DNA of 64,000 nt from Thermosynechococcus sichuanensis E542 (GCF_003555505.1 NZ_CP032152.1:1783001-1847000); one strand, 5' to 3'. Shown: positions 48,233-58,009, counted from the first letter of the stretch. The notes: generated from the letters alone by a model not told the origin. Made by a program: numbers and translations.

Positions 48233-49578
48233 GCCTTGGGTTGCCAGTTGGGCTTGACCACCTGACGACAGCGGGCAATGACAAGGGCATGATCCGGTAC
48301 ATCTTCTGTGACCGTTGAACCTGCTGCCACCGTGACATTTTCACCGAGGGTTACCGGCGCCACGAGAACACTGTTGGCACCTGTTTTCGTACCACTACCG
48401 ATATGGGTGGGGTGCTTGCGCACACCGTCGTAGTTGGCGGTAATCGTTCCTGCCCCGATATTGACGCGATCGCCCAAGGTGGCATCACCTAAGTAGGACA
48501 GATGGGAGGCCTTGGTGTCCCTGCCCAACTGCGCTTTTTTTAGCTCGACAAAGTTACCAATGCGGCAGTGATCGGCAACCACACTTTGCTGGCGGATGTG
48601 GGCAAAAGGCCCCACTTGGGTATCATTGCCAATCTCACTATCACTAATCACGGCATAGCGAGCCGTCACCCGTTCCCCAATCACACTGTTTTCAATCAGA
48701 GTGCCGGGGCCAATGATGCTACCACTACCAATACGGGTTTGGCCGCGCAGGTGAGTTTGGGGTTCAATCACCACATCGGGTGCCAATTCCACCGTATCCT
48801 CAATGGTGGTACTAGCTGGATCAATGAGGGTTACCCCTACCTGCATCCAAGCTTTTTTGATGCGATTTTGGAGCACTTGGTAGGCGGCTGCCAACTGTAC
48901 GCGATCGTTGACGCCCAAAATCTCCTCATAGTCTTCCACATCCACCGCCATGACTGGACTAAGGGCATTGACGGCATCGGTGAGATAGTACTCCTGCTGA
49001 TCATTATTGGACTGAAGATGGGGCAACACAGCAGCGAGTTGCGGCCAATGGAAACAATAGACGCCAGCATTAATGCGGCGGTTTTGCTTTTGGGCTGTAG
49101 TGCAGTCACGGTCTTCAATAATTTGCTTCAACATATTCTGACTGTCACAAATCACGCGGCCATAGCCTTGGGGATTGGGAATCTGTGCTGTTAAAATTGT
49201 GGCCGCGTTGTTGTGTTTCTGGTGAACTTCGAGCAACTTCGCCAACGTCTCCCCACGCAAGAGGGGCACATCGCCATTGAGCACCAAAAGATGGCCTTCA
49301 TAGTCTTTGAGGTGGGGCAAAAGCTGCTGCACAGCATGACCTGTTCCCAATTGTTCCCGCTGCTCGACAAATTCCACATGGGGTTGATCAGCTAACGCGG
49401 CACGGACAGCGTCTCCCCCATAACCAATGATTACAAACTGCCGTTGCGGTTGCAGAGATTGAACTTGGTGCAAAACCCAGCCCACCAGCGATCGCCCACC
49501 TAGGGGATGGAGAACTTTTGGCAGGGAGGATTTCATCCGTGTGCCTCGGCCTGCCGCTAAGACTGCCACAATGACCAT
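48229..49578 (-). CDS. glmU: Bifunctional UDP-GlcNAc pyrophosphorylase / glucosamine-1-phosphate acetyltransferase
   Basis: Makes UDP-N-acetylglucosamine for peptidoglycan and other glycans. The 449-aa protein has an N-terminal uridyltransferase domain ([34 protein letters not shown]) and a C-terminal left-handed beta-helix acetyltransferase with hexapeptide repeats ([31 protein letters not shown]). ATG 49578 gives the family N-terminus; the frame is open 28 codons further upstream without similarity. Confidence 0.96.
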   Translation of the reverse strand: MVIVAVLAAGRGTRMKSSLPKVLHPLGGRSLVGWVLHQVQSLQPQRQFVIIGYGGDAVRAALADQPHVEFVEQREQLGTGHAVQQLLPHLKDYEGHLLVLNGDVPLLRGETLAKLLEVHQKHNNAATILTAQIPNPQGYGRVICDSQNMLKQIIEDRDCTTAQKQNRRINAGVYCFHWPQLAAVLPHLQSNNDQQEYYLTDAVNALSPVMAVDVEDYEEILGVNDRVQLAAAYQVLQNRIKKAWMQVGVTLIDPASTTIEDTVELAPDVVIEPQTHLRGQTRIGSGSIIGPGTLIENSVIGERVTARYAVISDSEIGNDTQVGPFAHIRQQSVVADHCRIGNFVELKKAQLGRDTKASHLSYLGDATLGDRVNIGAGTITANYDGVRKHPTHIGSGTKTGANSVLVAPVTLGENVTVAAGSTVTEDVPDHALVIARCRQVVKPNWQPKA

Positions 49579-49771
49579 GGATTTGTTGTGCCTCAATGCG
49601 CAAAGGGATGGCGAACTAGCAATACTGGGGAGAAGCAGCCCAGCAGCATCAACGCCATGCACAATTGGAGTATACCAAGGTTGCGGTAGCCAAAGATAGC
49701 AGCGCTACAGGCGAGTCAATGCGCCCAAGATGAATTAACGGCACCAAAATCCAGTAAGGTTGATGCAGTAG

Positions 49772-50521
49772 TTGACGAGTCACTCACCGTCCATGACCGC
49801 TTCAAAATCAACCAAGCGACCTGTCCCCTTGGCGGCTCAGTTCCTAAAACTGGTGGGAATCATCCTACTCCTCACCTTTTTGGTTGAGTGGGGCATTCTC
49901 TTTATTACTCCCCAGTTCAATAACAGCCAGTGGCAACTGACGGTCGTTAACCAATTCATTGAGCGTGGTGCCACTCCCTTGATTGGGTTTGTTTTTATCT
50001 ACACTGGCTTTTGGATTCAAGCGGTCTCTGGAAGTGCGACGCAGCCGGAGCCGGGGGAACCTGCCCTCAAGGATTGGCGATTTTGGGTCTTTGTCCTCTC
50101 CAGTTTGCTGGGATTACTCTGCCTACTGGGGATTCCTCTTTACTTGTCGATTACGGGGCAAATTACGGAACAGGCGGTCAACCAAATCAATCAAGAGGCG
50201 GCTCAGGCAGAAATTCGGGTTGAGCAAGAACAACAGCAAATCAAACAACTGGCCAGCACTGGCCAACTGGAGCAACTCCTGAAAAGCAATCAACTGCCCC
50301 CTGATCAACGAGCCATTCTCGAGCAGTTGCAGAAAGACCCCCAAGCCCTCGATAAACAAGCGGGTCAGGCGCGGGAGCGCATCCGCAGCCAACAACAGGA
50401 AGCCCTTAATCGGACGCAACAGGAAGCCTTTGTGAATCGTCTCAGGGTAGGCATTCGTAGTTTTCTATTGGCAGTGGGCTTTATTACCATTGGTTGGAGT
50501 GGTCTGCGGGAGCACCGCTAG
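49772..50521 (+). CDS. HpsJ-like membrane protein
   Basis: Predicted 249-aa inner-membrane protein: two N-terminal membrane segments (about 22-45 and 70-90), a third near 103-127, a glutamine/glutamate-rich coiled coil (about 130-220) and a final hydrophobic segment (about 225-243). This arrangement resembles HpsJ, linked to hormogonium polysaccharide and pilus-associated secretion in filamentous cyanobacteria. Here the organism seems unicellular, so the role may be pilus-linked polysaccharide export. It is far from the minor-pilin cluster at 14.5-18.2 kb. Family call is by resemblance. Confidence 0.68.
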   Translation: MTSHSPSMTASKSTKRPVPLAAQFLKLVGIILLLTFLVEWGILFITPQFNNSQWQLTVVNQFIERGATPLIGFVFIYTGFWIQAVSGSATQPEPGEPALKDWRFWVFVLSSLLGLLCLLGIPLYLSITGQITEQAVNQINQEAAQAEIRVEQEQQQIKQLASTGQLEQLLKSNQLPPDQRAILEQLQKDPQALDKQAGQARERIRSQQQEALNRTQQEAFVNRLRVGIRSFLLAVGFITIGWSGLREHR

Positions 50522-50558
50522 ACATCGTCACCATTGCCGCCTACCTGAGGAGTAAACC

Positions 50559-51728
50559 ATGCTTTACCTCATTGTGCGTTGGCGTCTTCTGTCGCAGTCG
50601 GTGGGTCTGGGCTGCTTGATCAGCCTGCTTCTGCAACTGACGGCTGCTGCAGTGGAATTGCGGGTCGCGGTTTTGGATCGGGTACGTCAAGTAACAATCA
50701 GTAGCTCCACCCCAGCCCAATTACGGGATGAGACGGGTCGGGTGCTGACAGTGGCACCGCAGCAGAATATTACGGCGGTTCTGACGGGGGCGGGGGTACA
50801 AGCAGGGGGTGTGCGGGGGCGGCAAGTTTTCCTCGAACCTCGCGACAACGGCCTCGTGCGGGTGGGCGATCGCTGGTATCGCGGGCGGTTGCAACTGGTG
50901 AGTACCAGTGAGGGGATTATCGCCATCAACCTAGTGGATTTGGAGGCGTATCTGCCCAGTGTCGTGGGCAAGGAAATGTATCCCTCTTGGCCACTGGAAG
51001 CCCTCAAAGCCCAAGCCGTGGCCTCCCGTTCTTTTGTCCTCTTCCGGCGCGATCGCGAGCGCCGTCGTCCCGGTAGTCTCTTTGATGTGGGTGCCACCGT
51101 CACCCATCAGGTGTATCCGGGGGTGAGTTCAGAAACCGCCAGTACTCTAGCTGCCGTTGCCGCCACACGCGGTCAAGTGCTTACCTATAATGGCCGCATT
51201 ATTGAAGCGGTCTTTCATGCCTCCTCAGGGGGGCACACCGAAGATTCAGAGTACGTTTGGCAAAATGCGGTTCCCTACTTGCGGGGTACCCCTGACTTTG
51301 ACCAAGTCTCCCCAAACTTTCAGTGGACGGTTCGTTTCACCGCAGCCCAATTGCAACAACGCCTCCCTGGTATCGGTACCATCGTTGGCTTTCGCCCCTT
51401 GCAATTGACCCCCCAAGGGCGAGTCATGGCAGTACAAGTGGTGGGCACAGCCGGTAGCCGCACGATTTCAGGGAGTGAATTGCGTCGTGTGTTGGGACTG
51501 CGCAGTACCCTACTGACGATTACGCCAGAGTATGGCAATGTGGCCAGTCAAACGGGACAAAGTGTGCCAGTGGCCTTTACGATTACCGGTCGGGGTCATG
51601 GTCATGGCCTAGGCATGAGTCAATGGGGGGCTTACGGTATGGCATTGCAGGGCTACACCTACGACCAAATTTTGGGGCATTATTACCGAGGCGTTACATT
51701 GAGTGTATTGGATGCTACGCAGCATTGA
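50559..51728 (+). CDS. SpoIID/LytB-domain exported protein
   Basis: Predicted 389-aa protein: signal peptide about 1-30 (ending TAAA), a beta-rich N-terminal region, and a SpoIID/LytB domain (about 115-385) with YLPSVVGKEMYPSWPLEALKAQAVASRSF, SSGGHTEDSEYVW, then GRGHGHGLGMSQWGAYGMA. SpoIID proteins are lytic transglycosylases acting on peptidoglycan; cyanobacterial members are presumed cell-wall remodelling enzymes. It begins 37 bases after the HpsJ-like gene. Confidence 0.9.
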   Translation: MLYLIVRWRLLSQSVGLGCLISLLLQLTAAAVELRVAVLDRVRQVTISSSTPAQLRDETGRVLTVAPQQNITAVLTGAGVQAGGVRGRQVFLEPRDNGLVRVGDRWYRGRLQLVSTSEGIIAINLVDLEAYLPSVVGKEMYPSWPLEALKAQAVASRSFVLFRRDRERRRPGSLFDVGATVTHQVYPGVSSETASTLAAVAATRGQVLTYNGRIIEAVFHASSGGHTEDSEYVWQNAVPYLRGTPDFDQVSPNFQWTVRFTAAQLQQRLPGIGTIVGFRPLQLTPQGRVMAVQVVGTAGSRTISGSELRRVLGLRSTLLTITPEYGNVASQTGQSVPVAFTITGRGHGHGLGMSQWGAYGMALQGYTYDQILGHYYRGVTLSVLDATQH

Positions 51729-51771
51729 CGCCCCTTGTCTCCCTCAACTATGCTGCCCCTAGCGGTATGGG

Positions 51772-52419
51772 GTGACGGTTGTGGTCTTAACACTTTATTT
51801 CTTGCGCCACGGGCAAACCAGTTTTAGTCGCGCCAATGCCTACTGCGGAGAACTGGATCCACCCTTGACAAATGCAGGTCTAGCGATGGCTGAAGCCTTT
51901 GCCGCACATTATGCCCAGTTGCCGTGGCAAGCCGTCTTTGTCAGTCCAATGTTGCGCACTCGAACCACAGCACAACCCCTGTGCGATCGCGTGGGTCTGC
52001 AAATGCAAATCCGCGATGGTCTGCGGGAAATTTACTATGGGCAGTGGGAAGGCCTCTCCCCAGAGGAGGTCAATGCCAAGTTCCACGATGACTATGTGCG
52101 CTGGTTAGCGGATCCGGGCTGGAATGCCCCCACGGGGGGTGAGCGGGGGATTGACATCTACCACCGCAGTAATGCCGTTCTCTTAGAAATTGAACGGGAG
52201 TATCCCGACGGCAATATCTTGATTGTCTCCCACAAGGCCACAATTCGGATTATGCTCTGTGGTCTTCTTGGTATTGATGTGGGACGATTTCGCGATCGCA
52301 TTGCTGCGCCGGTGGCCAGTGTCAGTATTGTGGAATATACCTCCCGTGGGCCATTACTCCTTGCCCTTGCGGAGCGATCGCACCTCAGTCCAGAACTGCG
52401 ACAGTTGCCGGGCACCTAG
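51772..52419 (+). CDS. Histidine phosphatase family protein (phosphoglycerate mutase-like)
   Basis: Predicted 215-aa cytoplasmic phosphatase with LYFLRHGQTSFS (phospho-histidine), FVSPMLRTRTTAQP, DGLREIYYGQWEG (acid residue) and VSHKATIRIML (second histidine). These cofactor-independent-sized enzymes may act on sugar phosphates or other metabolites; the substrate is not predictable. Start GTG at 51772. Confidence 0.9.
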   Translation: MTVVVLTLYFLRHGQTSFSRANAYCGELDPPLTNAGLAMAEAFAAHYAQLPWQAVFVSPMLRTRTTAQPLCDRVGLQMQIRDGLREIYYGQWEGLSPEEVNAKFHDDYVRWLADPGWNAPTGGERGIDIYHRSNAVLLEIEREYPDGNILIVSHKATIRIMLCGLLGIDVGRFRDRIAAPVASVSIVEYTSRGPLLLALAERSHLSPELRQLPGT

Positions 52420-52420
52420 C

Positions 52421-52969
52421 CTATACTGTCATGATGTCTTTTTCTTTCTCGGCGAAGAGCGCCTCAATTTTGCCGATGTATTTGTCGGTGAGCTTTTGCA
52501 CTTTCTCCTGTAAGTCCTTCACTTCATCTTCGGTGAGTTCCCCGGCCTTGCCCTCCTTTTTGATGTGATCGATGGCATCGCGGCGGATATTGCGAATGGC
52601 CACCTTGCCCCCTTCGGCAATTTTGGCGGCGGTTTTCACCAGTTCTTTGCGTCGCTCTGTGGTTAAGGGGGGAATATTGAGGCGGATGCTAGAGCCATCG
52701 TTGTTGGGCGTCAAACCTAAGTCAGAGAGTTGAATGGCTTTTTCAATACTCGCCAATGTGGAGCGATCGTAGGGCTGAATCAAAATCGTGGTTGCATCGG
52801 GCGTGGAGATATTGGCCAAGGAGCGCAGGGGGGTTTCGGTGCCGTAGTAGTCCACCATCACCCGGTCTAATAACGCCGCGTTGGCGCGACCTGTACGAAT
52901 ACTATTAAAGTCATGCTGGGTTGCTTCGACTGACTTTTGCATCCGCTCTTCGACATCAGCTAATTTCAC
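52421..52969 (-). CDS. frr: Ribosome recycling factor
   Basis: Splits post-termination ribosomes with EF-G. The 182-aa protein, normal family length, starts (V)[20 protein letters not shown] with GTG at 52969, 5 bases after GGAGG. Contains [13 protein letters not shown] and [13 protein letters not shown]. The GTG overlaps the end of pyrH by 14 bases, the common pyrH-frr arrangement. Confidence 0.97.
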   Translation of the reverse strand: MKLADVEERMQKSVEATQHDFNSIRTGRANAALLDRVMVDYYGTETPLRSLANISTPDATTILIQPYDRSTLASIEKAIQLSDLGLTPNNDGSSIRLNIPPLTTERRKELVKTAAKIAEGGKVAIRNIRRDAIDHIKKEGKAGELTEDEVKDLQEKVQKLTDKYIGKIEALFAEKEKDIMTV

Positions 52970-53684
52970 AGGAGCCTCCAACCATCGTACCAATGGGTTC
53001 CCCAGTCAAGGCGCGGTAGATGTTACCGGCGGTTTCTAAACTAAACACAATGATGGGGATATCATTATCTTTACACAGGGCGATCGCGGTACTGTCCATC
53101 ACCGCTAAGTTGTGGGTGAGGGCATGGGTATAGGTGAGACTGCGGTAGCGACGCGCGTTAGGATTTTTGTGCGGATCCGCATCATAGACCCCATCCACCT
53201 TAGTGGCTTTGAAGATGACTTCGGCATCAATTTCGGCAGCTCGCAGGGCGGCTGTTGTGTCAGTGGTAAAAAAGGGATTCCCTGATCCTGCCCCAAAGAT
53301 CACGACCCGTCCCTTTTCCAGATGACGAATGGCACGGCGACGAATATAGGGTTCGGCCACCTCCTGCATGGCGATCGCCGTCTGTACCCGTGTGGGCACA
53401 TTCATTTGTTCGAGGGCATCCTGCAGGGTCATGGCATTCATCACAGTGGCAATCATACCAATGTAGTCTGCGGTTGCTCGATCCATACCCGCAGCCGCTC
53501 CTTTCATACCGCGAAAGATATTGCCACCCCCCACCACAATGGCGGTTTGAACTCCTGCCTGCACCACCTGAGCAATTTCGCTAGCAAATGCCTGCACTAC
53601 TTTTGGATCAATGCCGTAGTTCTGGTTGCCCATGAGGGCTTCACCACTCAATTTGAGCAACACGCGGCGATATTTGGGACTCAT
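52956..53684 (-). CDS. pyrH: UMP kinase
   Basis: Phosphorylates UMP to UDP. The 242-aa amino-acid-kinase-family protein has [25 protein letters not shown], and [16 protein letters not shown]. Located just upstream of frr, so nucleotide supply and ribosome recycling are coupled on one transcript. Confidence 0.97.
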   Translation of the reverse strand: MSPKYRRVLLKLSGEALMGNQNYGIDPKVVQAFASEIAQVVQAGVQTAIVVGGGNIFRGMKGAAAGMDRATADYIGMIATVMNAMTLQDALEQMNVPTRVQTAIAMQEVAEPYIRRRAIRHLEKGRVVIFGAGSGNPFFTTDTTAALRAAEIDAEVIFKATKVDGVYDADPHKNPNARRYRSLTYTHALTHNLAVMDSTAIALCKDNDIPIIVFSLETAGNIYRALTGEPIGTMVGGSCEIS

Positions 53685-53736
53685 TGCGAGGATTCTTGCA
53701 CTCCAATACGCTCCCCATCAACGATAGCAGGTTAGA

Positions 53737-53810
53737 CGCGCCCGGTTGGACTCGAACCAACGACCAATCGCTTAGAAGGCGAGTGCTCTATTCCGCTGAG
53801 CTACGGGCGC
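53737..53810 (-). tRNA. tRNA-Arg (anticodon TCT)
   Basis: Folds on the minus strand: acceptor GCGCCCG/CGGGCGC, D arm beginning GCTCAGCGG, anticodon stem CTCGC/GCGAT (one wobble/mismatch) with loop CTTCTAA (anticodon TCT), T arm GTTGG-TTCGAGT-CCAAC, discriminator G (position 53737). Reads AGA/AGG codons. CCA not encoded. Confidence 0.93.
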
Positions 53811-53875
53811 ATTTTTCAACATTTTCCCACAAGGCATAAGCTGAAGATAAGATCTGGCTAGTCAGGACGATTGAG

Positions 53876-54565
53876 ATGGAGCTAAATTCTCCCCCTTCAC
53901 GTTTGCTTTTAGTCTGTGCTGACAACCACTTGTCGCAGCGCATGGGGCAAGACCTCCAAGCAGCAGGCTACGACCCCGTGATTGCTACAACGGAAAAGGA
54001 ATGTCACCTCGCCTGTGCAGAATGGCAGCCTGCCCTGATCATCATGGATCGCTATTTGGGACGGCTCAACAGTATGGAGTTGTGCCAGCGGTTGCGTCAG
54101 CAGGGGATTAGTTTGCCAATTCTACTGATGCTGGAGAGCGATCGCCTAGAGGATCGGGTGGCGGTGCTGGAGTCAGGTGCCGATGATTATCTACTGCTGC
54201 CCTATAGTCCCAAGCCCTTTTTGCAGATGATTCAGCTTTATCTGAAGCCGCCAGTCAGCAAAAGTGAGGTGCTACGATTTGATGATTTAACCCTTGATCT
54301 TTTGACGCGGCGGGCAGAGCGCAATGGGCGCACGATCGACCTGACGATGAAGGAGTATGAACTGCTGAAGTTTCTCATGGAGCATCCCCGCGAAGTCCTC
54401 ACCCGTGAGCAAATTTTGGAAAATGTCTGGGGCTATGACTTTTTGGGAGAATCCAACGTCATTGAAGTGTATATTCGCTATCTGCGGTTGAAGATTGAAC
54501 CCGATGGCGAAAAACGGTTGATTCACACAGTGCGAGGAGTGGGGTATGTTCTCCGTGAAGCCTAA
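53876..54565 (+). CDS. Atypical OmpR-family response regulator, NblR-like
   Basis: Predicted 229-aa regulator: receiver domain (about 8-122) and winged-helix DNA-binding domain (about 132-228, YELLKFLMEHPREVLTREQILENVWGYD). The receiver is atypical: the usual acidic pair is CADN, and the conserved lysine before Pro in beta-5 is leucine (DYLLLPYSP). The phosphoacceptor-position aspartate is kept (IIMDRYLG). This pattern and length recall NblR, which drives phycobilisome breakdown under nutrient stress and can act without phosphorylation. No histidine kinase is adjacent. NblR identity is a resemblance, not proven. Confidence 0.75.
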   Translation: MELNSPPSRLLLVCADNHLSQRMGQDLQAAGYDPVIATTEKECHLACAEWQPALIIMDRYLGRLNSMELCQRLRQQGISLPILLMLESDRLEDRVAVLESGADDYLLLPYSPKPFLQMIQLYLKPPVSKSEVLRFDDLTLDLLTRRAERNGRTIDLTMKEYELLKFLMEHPREVLTREQILENVWGYDFLGESNVIEVYIRYLRLKIEPDGEKRLIHTVRGVGYVLREA

Positions 54566-55052
54566 GTTACGTTGGTTGATTCTGGGATTAGTCACCTTGG
54601 GGTTATTGCTGGGTTGTCAAAGTCTGAGTCAAGGAGACCCGGCAGCGCCGCCTCAGATGGTGCGCGGCATTCCGCAATATCTACCCATTACGGCCAAAGC
54701 GCGCATTCACGATACATGGATTCAGTTAGAAGTGGCACGCACGCCAGCCCAGCAGCAGTTGGGCTTGATGTTTCGTCCTGAATTGCCGCGAGATCGCGGG
54801 ATGTTGTTTCCCATCTCTCCACCCCAAGTGGCTAGCTTCTGGATGAAAAACTGCCTGATTCCCCTTGACTTGATTTTTCTAAGGGAGGGTAAAGTGGTGG
54901 CGATCGCCCCCCAAGCCCCCCCCTGTCAAACACTCCCTTGCCCCACCTATGAATCCGGAGTCCCCGTGGATGCCGTTTTAGAACTGGCGGGTGGCCGCGC
55001 CGCTGAATTGGGGCTACAAGTAGGAGATACGGTCAAGATTGTCAAGCTCTAA
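54546..55052 (+). CDS. DUF192-family lipoprotein
   Basis: Predicted 168-aa lipoprotein: hydrophobic N-terminus with lipobox LLLGC (cysteine near residue 24), then a DUF192 domain (about 48-167) with VARTPAQQQLGLMFRPELPRD, FWMKNCLIPLDLIFL and GVPVDAVLELAGG. Family function is unknown. The start overlaps the 3' end of the upstream regulator by 20 bases, so the two are coupled. Confidence 0.88.
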   Translation: MFSVKPKLRWLILGLVTLGLLLGCQSLSQGDPAAPPQMVRGIPQYLPITAKARIHDTWIQLEVARTPAQQQLGLMFRPELPRDRGMLFPISPPQVASFWMKNCLIPLDLIFLREGKVVAIAPQAPPCQTLPCPTYESGVPVDAVLELAGGRAAELGLQVGDTVKIVKL

Positions 55053-55651
55053 TTTTAGTTACTAATTTCTTCTTCTCAAAAAAGTTATTGGTGATTAGGT
55101 GATATCTTCAAATAGCTTGAAGTGATCCTCTAGCTTAGGGCATCGCTCAAGATTTAGAGGAATACCTATCAGGTTTAATGCTTTATAAAATAAGTGGGGG
55201 TTGTCTAATTCACTACAGGATGCAGAGACTACAGGAGACCATCTTGATCTGAAGTTTGGATGAAATTCTACTCTAGATAAAGACATCATGCCAATCCTTG
55301 AAATATCAAAAAATTCTTTGAGAGATAAACAAAAGTAGAATTGTTTTGTCTGCGGAATACTAGAAACTTATTATCTAATTATATAGTCCTTTTCTATATG
55401 GAGTACATCGCTGAAAGACTGCTCTACACTAGCTTCCACAATGCTGAGTATTTTATACGCCAAAAAATACTGTACAAAAGTATTTGATCCTGAATATATC
55501 TGCCCTCACGCCGATACAGCCTGATGTCAGTCTTGGTGGAGGGTGCTAAAACTTACTTCATCCACAATTGAGGTTGCCCTTTGCTTATTATTTGACTATA
55601 TGGCAATATAAGAAAACATAATCAGCTATCACCATCGCGAGGGAGCAACCC
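55053..55651. other. Low-GC gap with an unrecognised coding remnant
   Basis: About 600 bases markedly lower in GC than most neighbours. On the minus strand a frame stays open from 55367 to 55095 (91 codons), with ATG at 55289 for a 64-aa product. The reading frame includes IPQTKQFYFCLSLKEFF and FHPNFRSRWSPVV and looks protein-like even before the first ATG, suggesting the N-terminal part of a longer gene has been lost. I do not recognise the family. The stretch 55370-55651 holds nothing I can assign apart from the upstream region of chrA. Confidence 0.45.
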
Positions 55652-56884
55652 ATGCTGGAGCCTGAGATCGAAGAGTCATCGTCCCCCCTGCCTCTGAATC
55701 TCTGGGAAATGACCGCTGTATTTCTGAAACTGGGCAGTATTGGCTTTGGCGGTGGAATTGCCATGATCGCCCTCATGGAAAATGAGTTTGTTAAGCGACG
55801 GCGGCTCTTGGCCATCGATGAATTCCTACACGGGGTTGCCCTCAGCCAAATCCTAGGATCGTTCCCAGTCAATACGGCGCTCTTTATTGGCTATCGTCTC
55901 CATGGATTTTGGGGCGGTCTCTTGGGTAGTTTGATCTTTCTGCTGCCGTCCGTTGTGGCGGTGATGTTACTGTCTTGGCTTTATTTTGGGTTTCATACCA
56001 TTCCCTCATTGCAAAGTGCCCTCGCGGGGCTAACGCCAGTGGTCATTGGCATTATCTTGGCGGCAGTCTGGTCAATGGGGCAAAAGTCCGTGCGCTCGAC
56101 GGTAACGATCGCGATCGCCATTGCGGCCTGTCTCGGCAGTTTGACCCACATTAATCCCTTGCTCATCCTTGGCAGTGGCGGCATCATTGGTCTCATTCTC
56201 CAACTCAGCCCACCCACAAAAACCACGAAACCCCAACCTTCCCAAAAATCTGCCCTCGTTGGCTTACCCCTAGCAATCCAAACCCTACCCCACCACGCCG
56301 CCCAAATGGCAACTGCCTCTTCTCAACCCGTTCAGTGGCTGACCCTAGTTTTTACCTTCCTCAAAGTGGGCATTGTTTTCTTTGGTGGTGGCTTTGTGCT
56401 CATCCCGGTGCTAAAACAACTGTTGATCGATCAATTGCATTGGCTGACGCAGCAAGAATTCATTGATGGCGTAGCGATTAGTCAATTGACACCGGGACCG
56501 ATCGCGGTCATTGCTACCTTTGCAGGATTTCGAGTTGCTGGTATTGGTGGTGCCCTTTTGGCAACTGTGGCCTTATTTTTGCCCTCCCTATTATTGATGT
56601 TTGCTCTTGCCCACTACTATCAGGTGGTGAAGCATCTCCAACGGGTGAAGCAATTTTTGGCGGGCGTGAATCCTGCCGTGGTCGGTATGGTGTTGTCAGC
56701 AGCGATTAACCTTGCACCTGCAATTATCCACCTCGATCAGCCCGTCAGTCTTGCTCTCAATAGCTTGCTCTTAGTCTTTTCCCTTGTGGCGATTACACGC
56801 CTCAAATGGCACCCAGCGATCGCCCTTGCTGTGGGAGCAACAGTTGGATTATTCGCTGGCCAATGGTTAACTGGCACCGCCTAG
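55652..56884 (+). CDS. chrA: Chromate-type ion transporter ChrA (CHR family)
   Basis: Predicted 410-aa membrane protein with about ten hydrophobic segments in two homologous CHR domains. The first (about 15-190) has FLKLGSIGFGGGIAMIALM and GFWGGLLGSLIFLLPS; the second (about 225-405) has FLKVGIVFFGGGFVLIPVL, ISQLTPGPIAVIATFAGF and GGALLATVALFLPS. CHR proteins expel chromate; some members may move sulfate or other oxyanions. It lies next to low-GC, probably mobile DNA. Its stop overlaps the end of the convergent ParB-like gene by 4 bases. Confidence 0.9.
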   Translation: MLEPEIEESSSPLPLNLWEMTAVFLKLGSIGFGGGIAMIALMENEFVKRRRLLAIDEFLHGVALSQILGSFPVNTALFIGYRLHGFWGGLLGSLIFLLPSVVAVMLLSWLYFGFHTIPSLQSALAGLTPVVIGIILAAVWSMGQKSVRSTVTIAIAIAACLGSLTHINPLLILGSGGIIGLILQLSPPTKTTKPQPSQKSALVGLPLAIQTLPHHAAQMATASSQPVQWLTLVFTFLKVGIVFFGGGFVLIPVLKQLLIDQLHWLTQQEFIDGVAISQLTPGPIAVIATFAGFRVAGIGGALLATVALFLPSLLLMFALAHYYQVVKHLQRVKQFLAGVNPAVVGMVLSAAINLAPAIIHLDQPVSLALNSLLLVFSLVAITRLKWHPAIALAVGATVGLFAGQWLTGTA

Positions 56885-57972
56885 GGAGAAAAACTTGGGG
56901 GGATAGGACAGCTTTTAAGTTTTTCCAAGCTTCCGGGCTTTATGTTCAAACAGCTGGTCAGATCCTCAAGGGATTTGAAGGGATTCTGACGGCGATAGTT
57001 CAGGATTTTTTTGAGATGACTTTCTCTAGTTTTCTTATGGACTCTTGCCTTCTTAAACCATTCTTCAATCTGCGCCTCTGTTCCTTCGTTCAGCAAGCGC
57101 ACTTTTAACTCAAGCTGATTCTGATCTTCGGAGAAGGTTGATGGCGTTGCTGTGGGTGTGGGCAGTGAAACTTGTGAAGGCGGTAAGCTATTCTTATCCT
57201 TATTGACTTTTGCCTTCTTGAACCGTTCTTCAATCTGCGCCTCTGTTCCTTCGTTCAGCAAGCGCACTTTTAACTCAAGCTGATTCTGATCTTCGGAGAA
57301 GGTTGATGGCGTTGCTGTGGGTGTGGGCAGTGAAACTTGTGAAGGCGGTAAGCTATTCTTATCCTTATTGACTTTTGCCTTCTTGAACCATTCTTCAATC
57401 TGCGCCTCTGTTCCTTCGTTCAGCAAGCGCACTTTTAACTCAAGCTGATTCTGATCTTGTGAAGGCGGTAAGCTATCTATCCTATCATTTATCTTTGCCA
57501 AGGCTGTCTTCATTTCCTCAAGAGACTGGCAAATGATTTTATGTTGCTCTAAAATCTGCTGATTTTGCTCAAGCAGTATCTTGATAATGTCTGCGTTGGC
57601 GTTGCTCGCTGGTGAGTCAAAAGCTGAAGACCCTGTAGTTTGTTCTTCTGTCACCTCAGAAATTGGAGAGTTAGACTGAATTTGATTGAGAATGGCAGTT
57701 TCTATTTCTAGCGTGTCATTTTCCTCAAGAATCAGAGCATTGATTCTATCAAGTTTAGCTTTTTGAGCAGCGCAGTACTGCTGGTAACCTTGGAGAAGCT
57801 CGTATGTATGGCATGATAACCGAGAACCTAATCGCCTAACGACCAAAGGTGGAAAAGCAGTTCTAGATATTGATAAATACTCAGTGATGCGTTCAATCTC
57901 ACTCTCCTTAAGGGTTAGAGCTGGATTCTTAACTTGAATGTCTGAAACTGAAACTTGTTTGTAACTAATCAT
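56881..57972 (-). CDS. ParB-like protein with 55-residue tandem repeats
   Basis: The 363-aa product has a ParB/Sulfiredoxin-type N-terminus (about 5-90: VSVSDIQVKNPALTL, FPPLVVRRLG, YELLQGYQQYCAAQKA), though the usual central HTH is not evident. A coiled coil follows (about 125-165). Then come three copies of a 55-residue unit containing DQNQLELKVRLLNEGTEAQI with a serine/threonine/proline linker, the first copy lacking most of the linker. The C-terminal 45 residues (YRRQNPFKSLEDLTSCL) look like a half helix-hairpin-helix motif. It is 37 bases downstream of a ParA-like gene, so the pair probably works as a partition or positioning module. Centromere sites were not found. No HIP1 sites occur in the pair. 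Confidence 0.7.
   Translation of the reverse strand: MISYKQVSVSDIQVKNPALTLKESEIERITEYLSISRTAFPPLVVRRLGSRLSCHTYELLQGYQQYCAAQKAKLDRINALILEENDTLEIETAILNQIQSNSPISEVTEEQTTGSSAFDSPASNANADIIKILLEQNQQILEQHKIICQSLEEMKTALAKINDRIDSLPPSQDQNQLELKVRLLNEGTEAQIEEWFKKAKVNKDKNSLPPSQVSLPTPTATPSTFSEDQNQLELKVRLLNEGTEAQIEERFKKAKVNKDKNSLPPSQVSLPTPTATPSTFSEDQNQLELKVRLLNEGTEAQIEEWFKKARVHKKTRESHLKKILNYRRQNPFKSLEDLTSCLNIKPGSLEKLKSCPIPPSFSP
57047..57475. repeat. 165-bp tandem coding repeat in the ParB-like gene
   Basis: Successive units begin at 57047, 57212 and 57377, exactly 165 bases (55 codons) apart. Units 1 and 2 are nearly identical (differences visible around 57055-57061 and 57220-57226); unit 3 is cut short after about 85 bases, losing the linker. 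The frame is preserved. Confidence 0.93.
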
Positions 57973-58009
57973 CTTTAACCCGTATTTATGATTTACAATC
58001 TAAGTCGGA

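Noticed and set aside
53737-53810. A second anticodon reading for the minus-strand tRNA (for example Lys).
   Set aside because: The loop centre is TCT and the stems close well only in the Arg(TCT) fold.
57047-57475. 165-bp repeats considered as iterons or a plasmid origin.
   Set aside because: The period is a multiple of three and lies wholly within a reading frame; no replication initiator is present.
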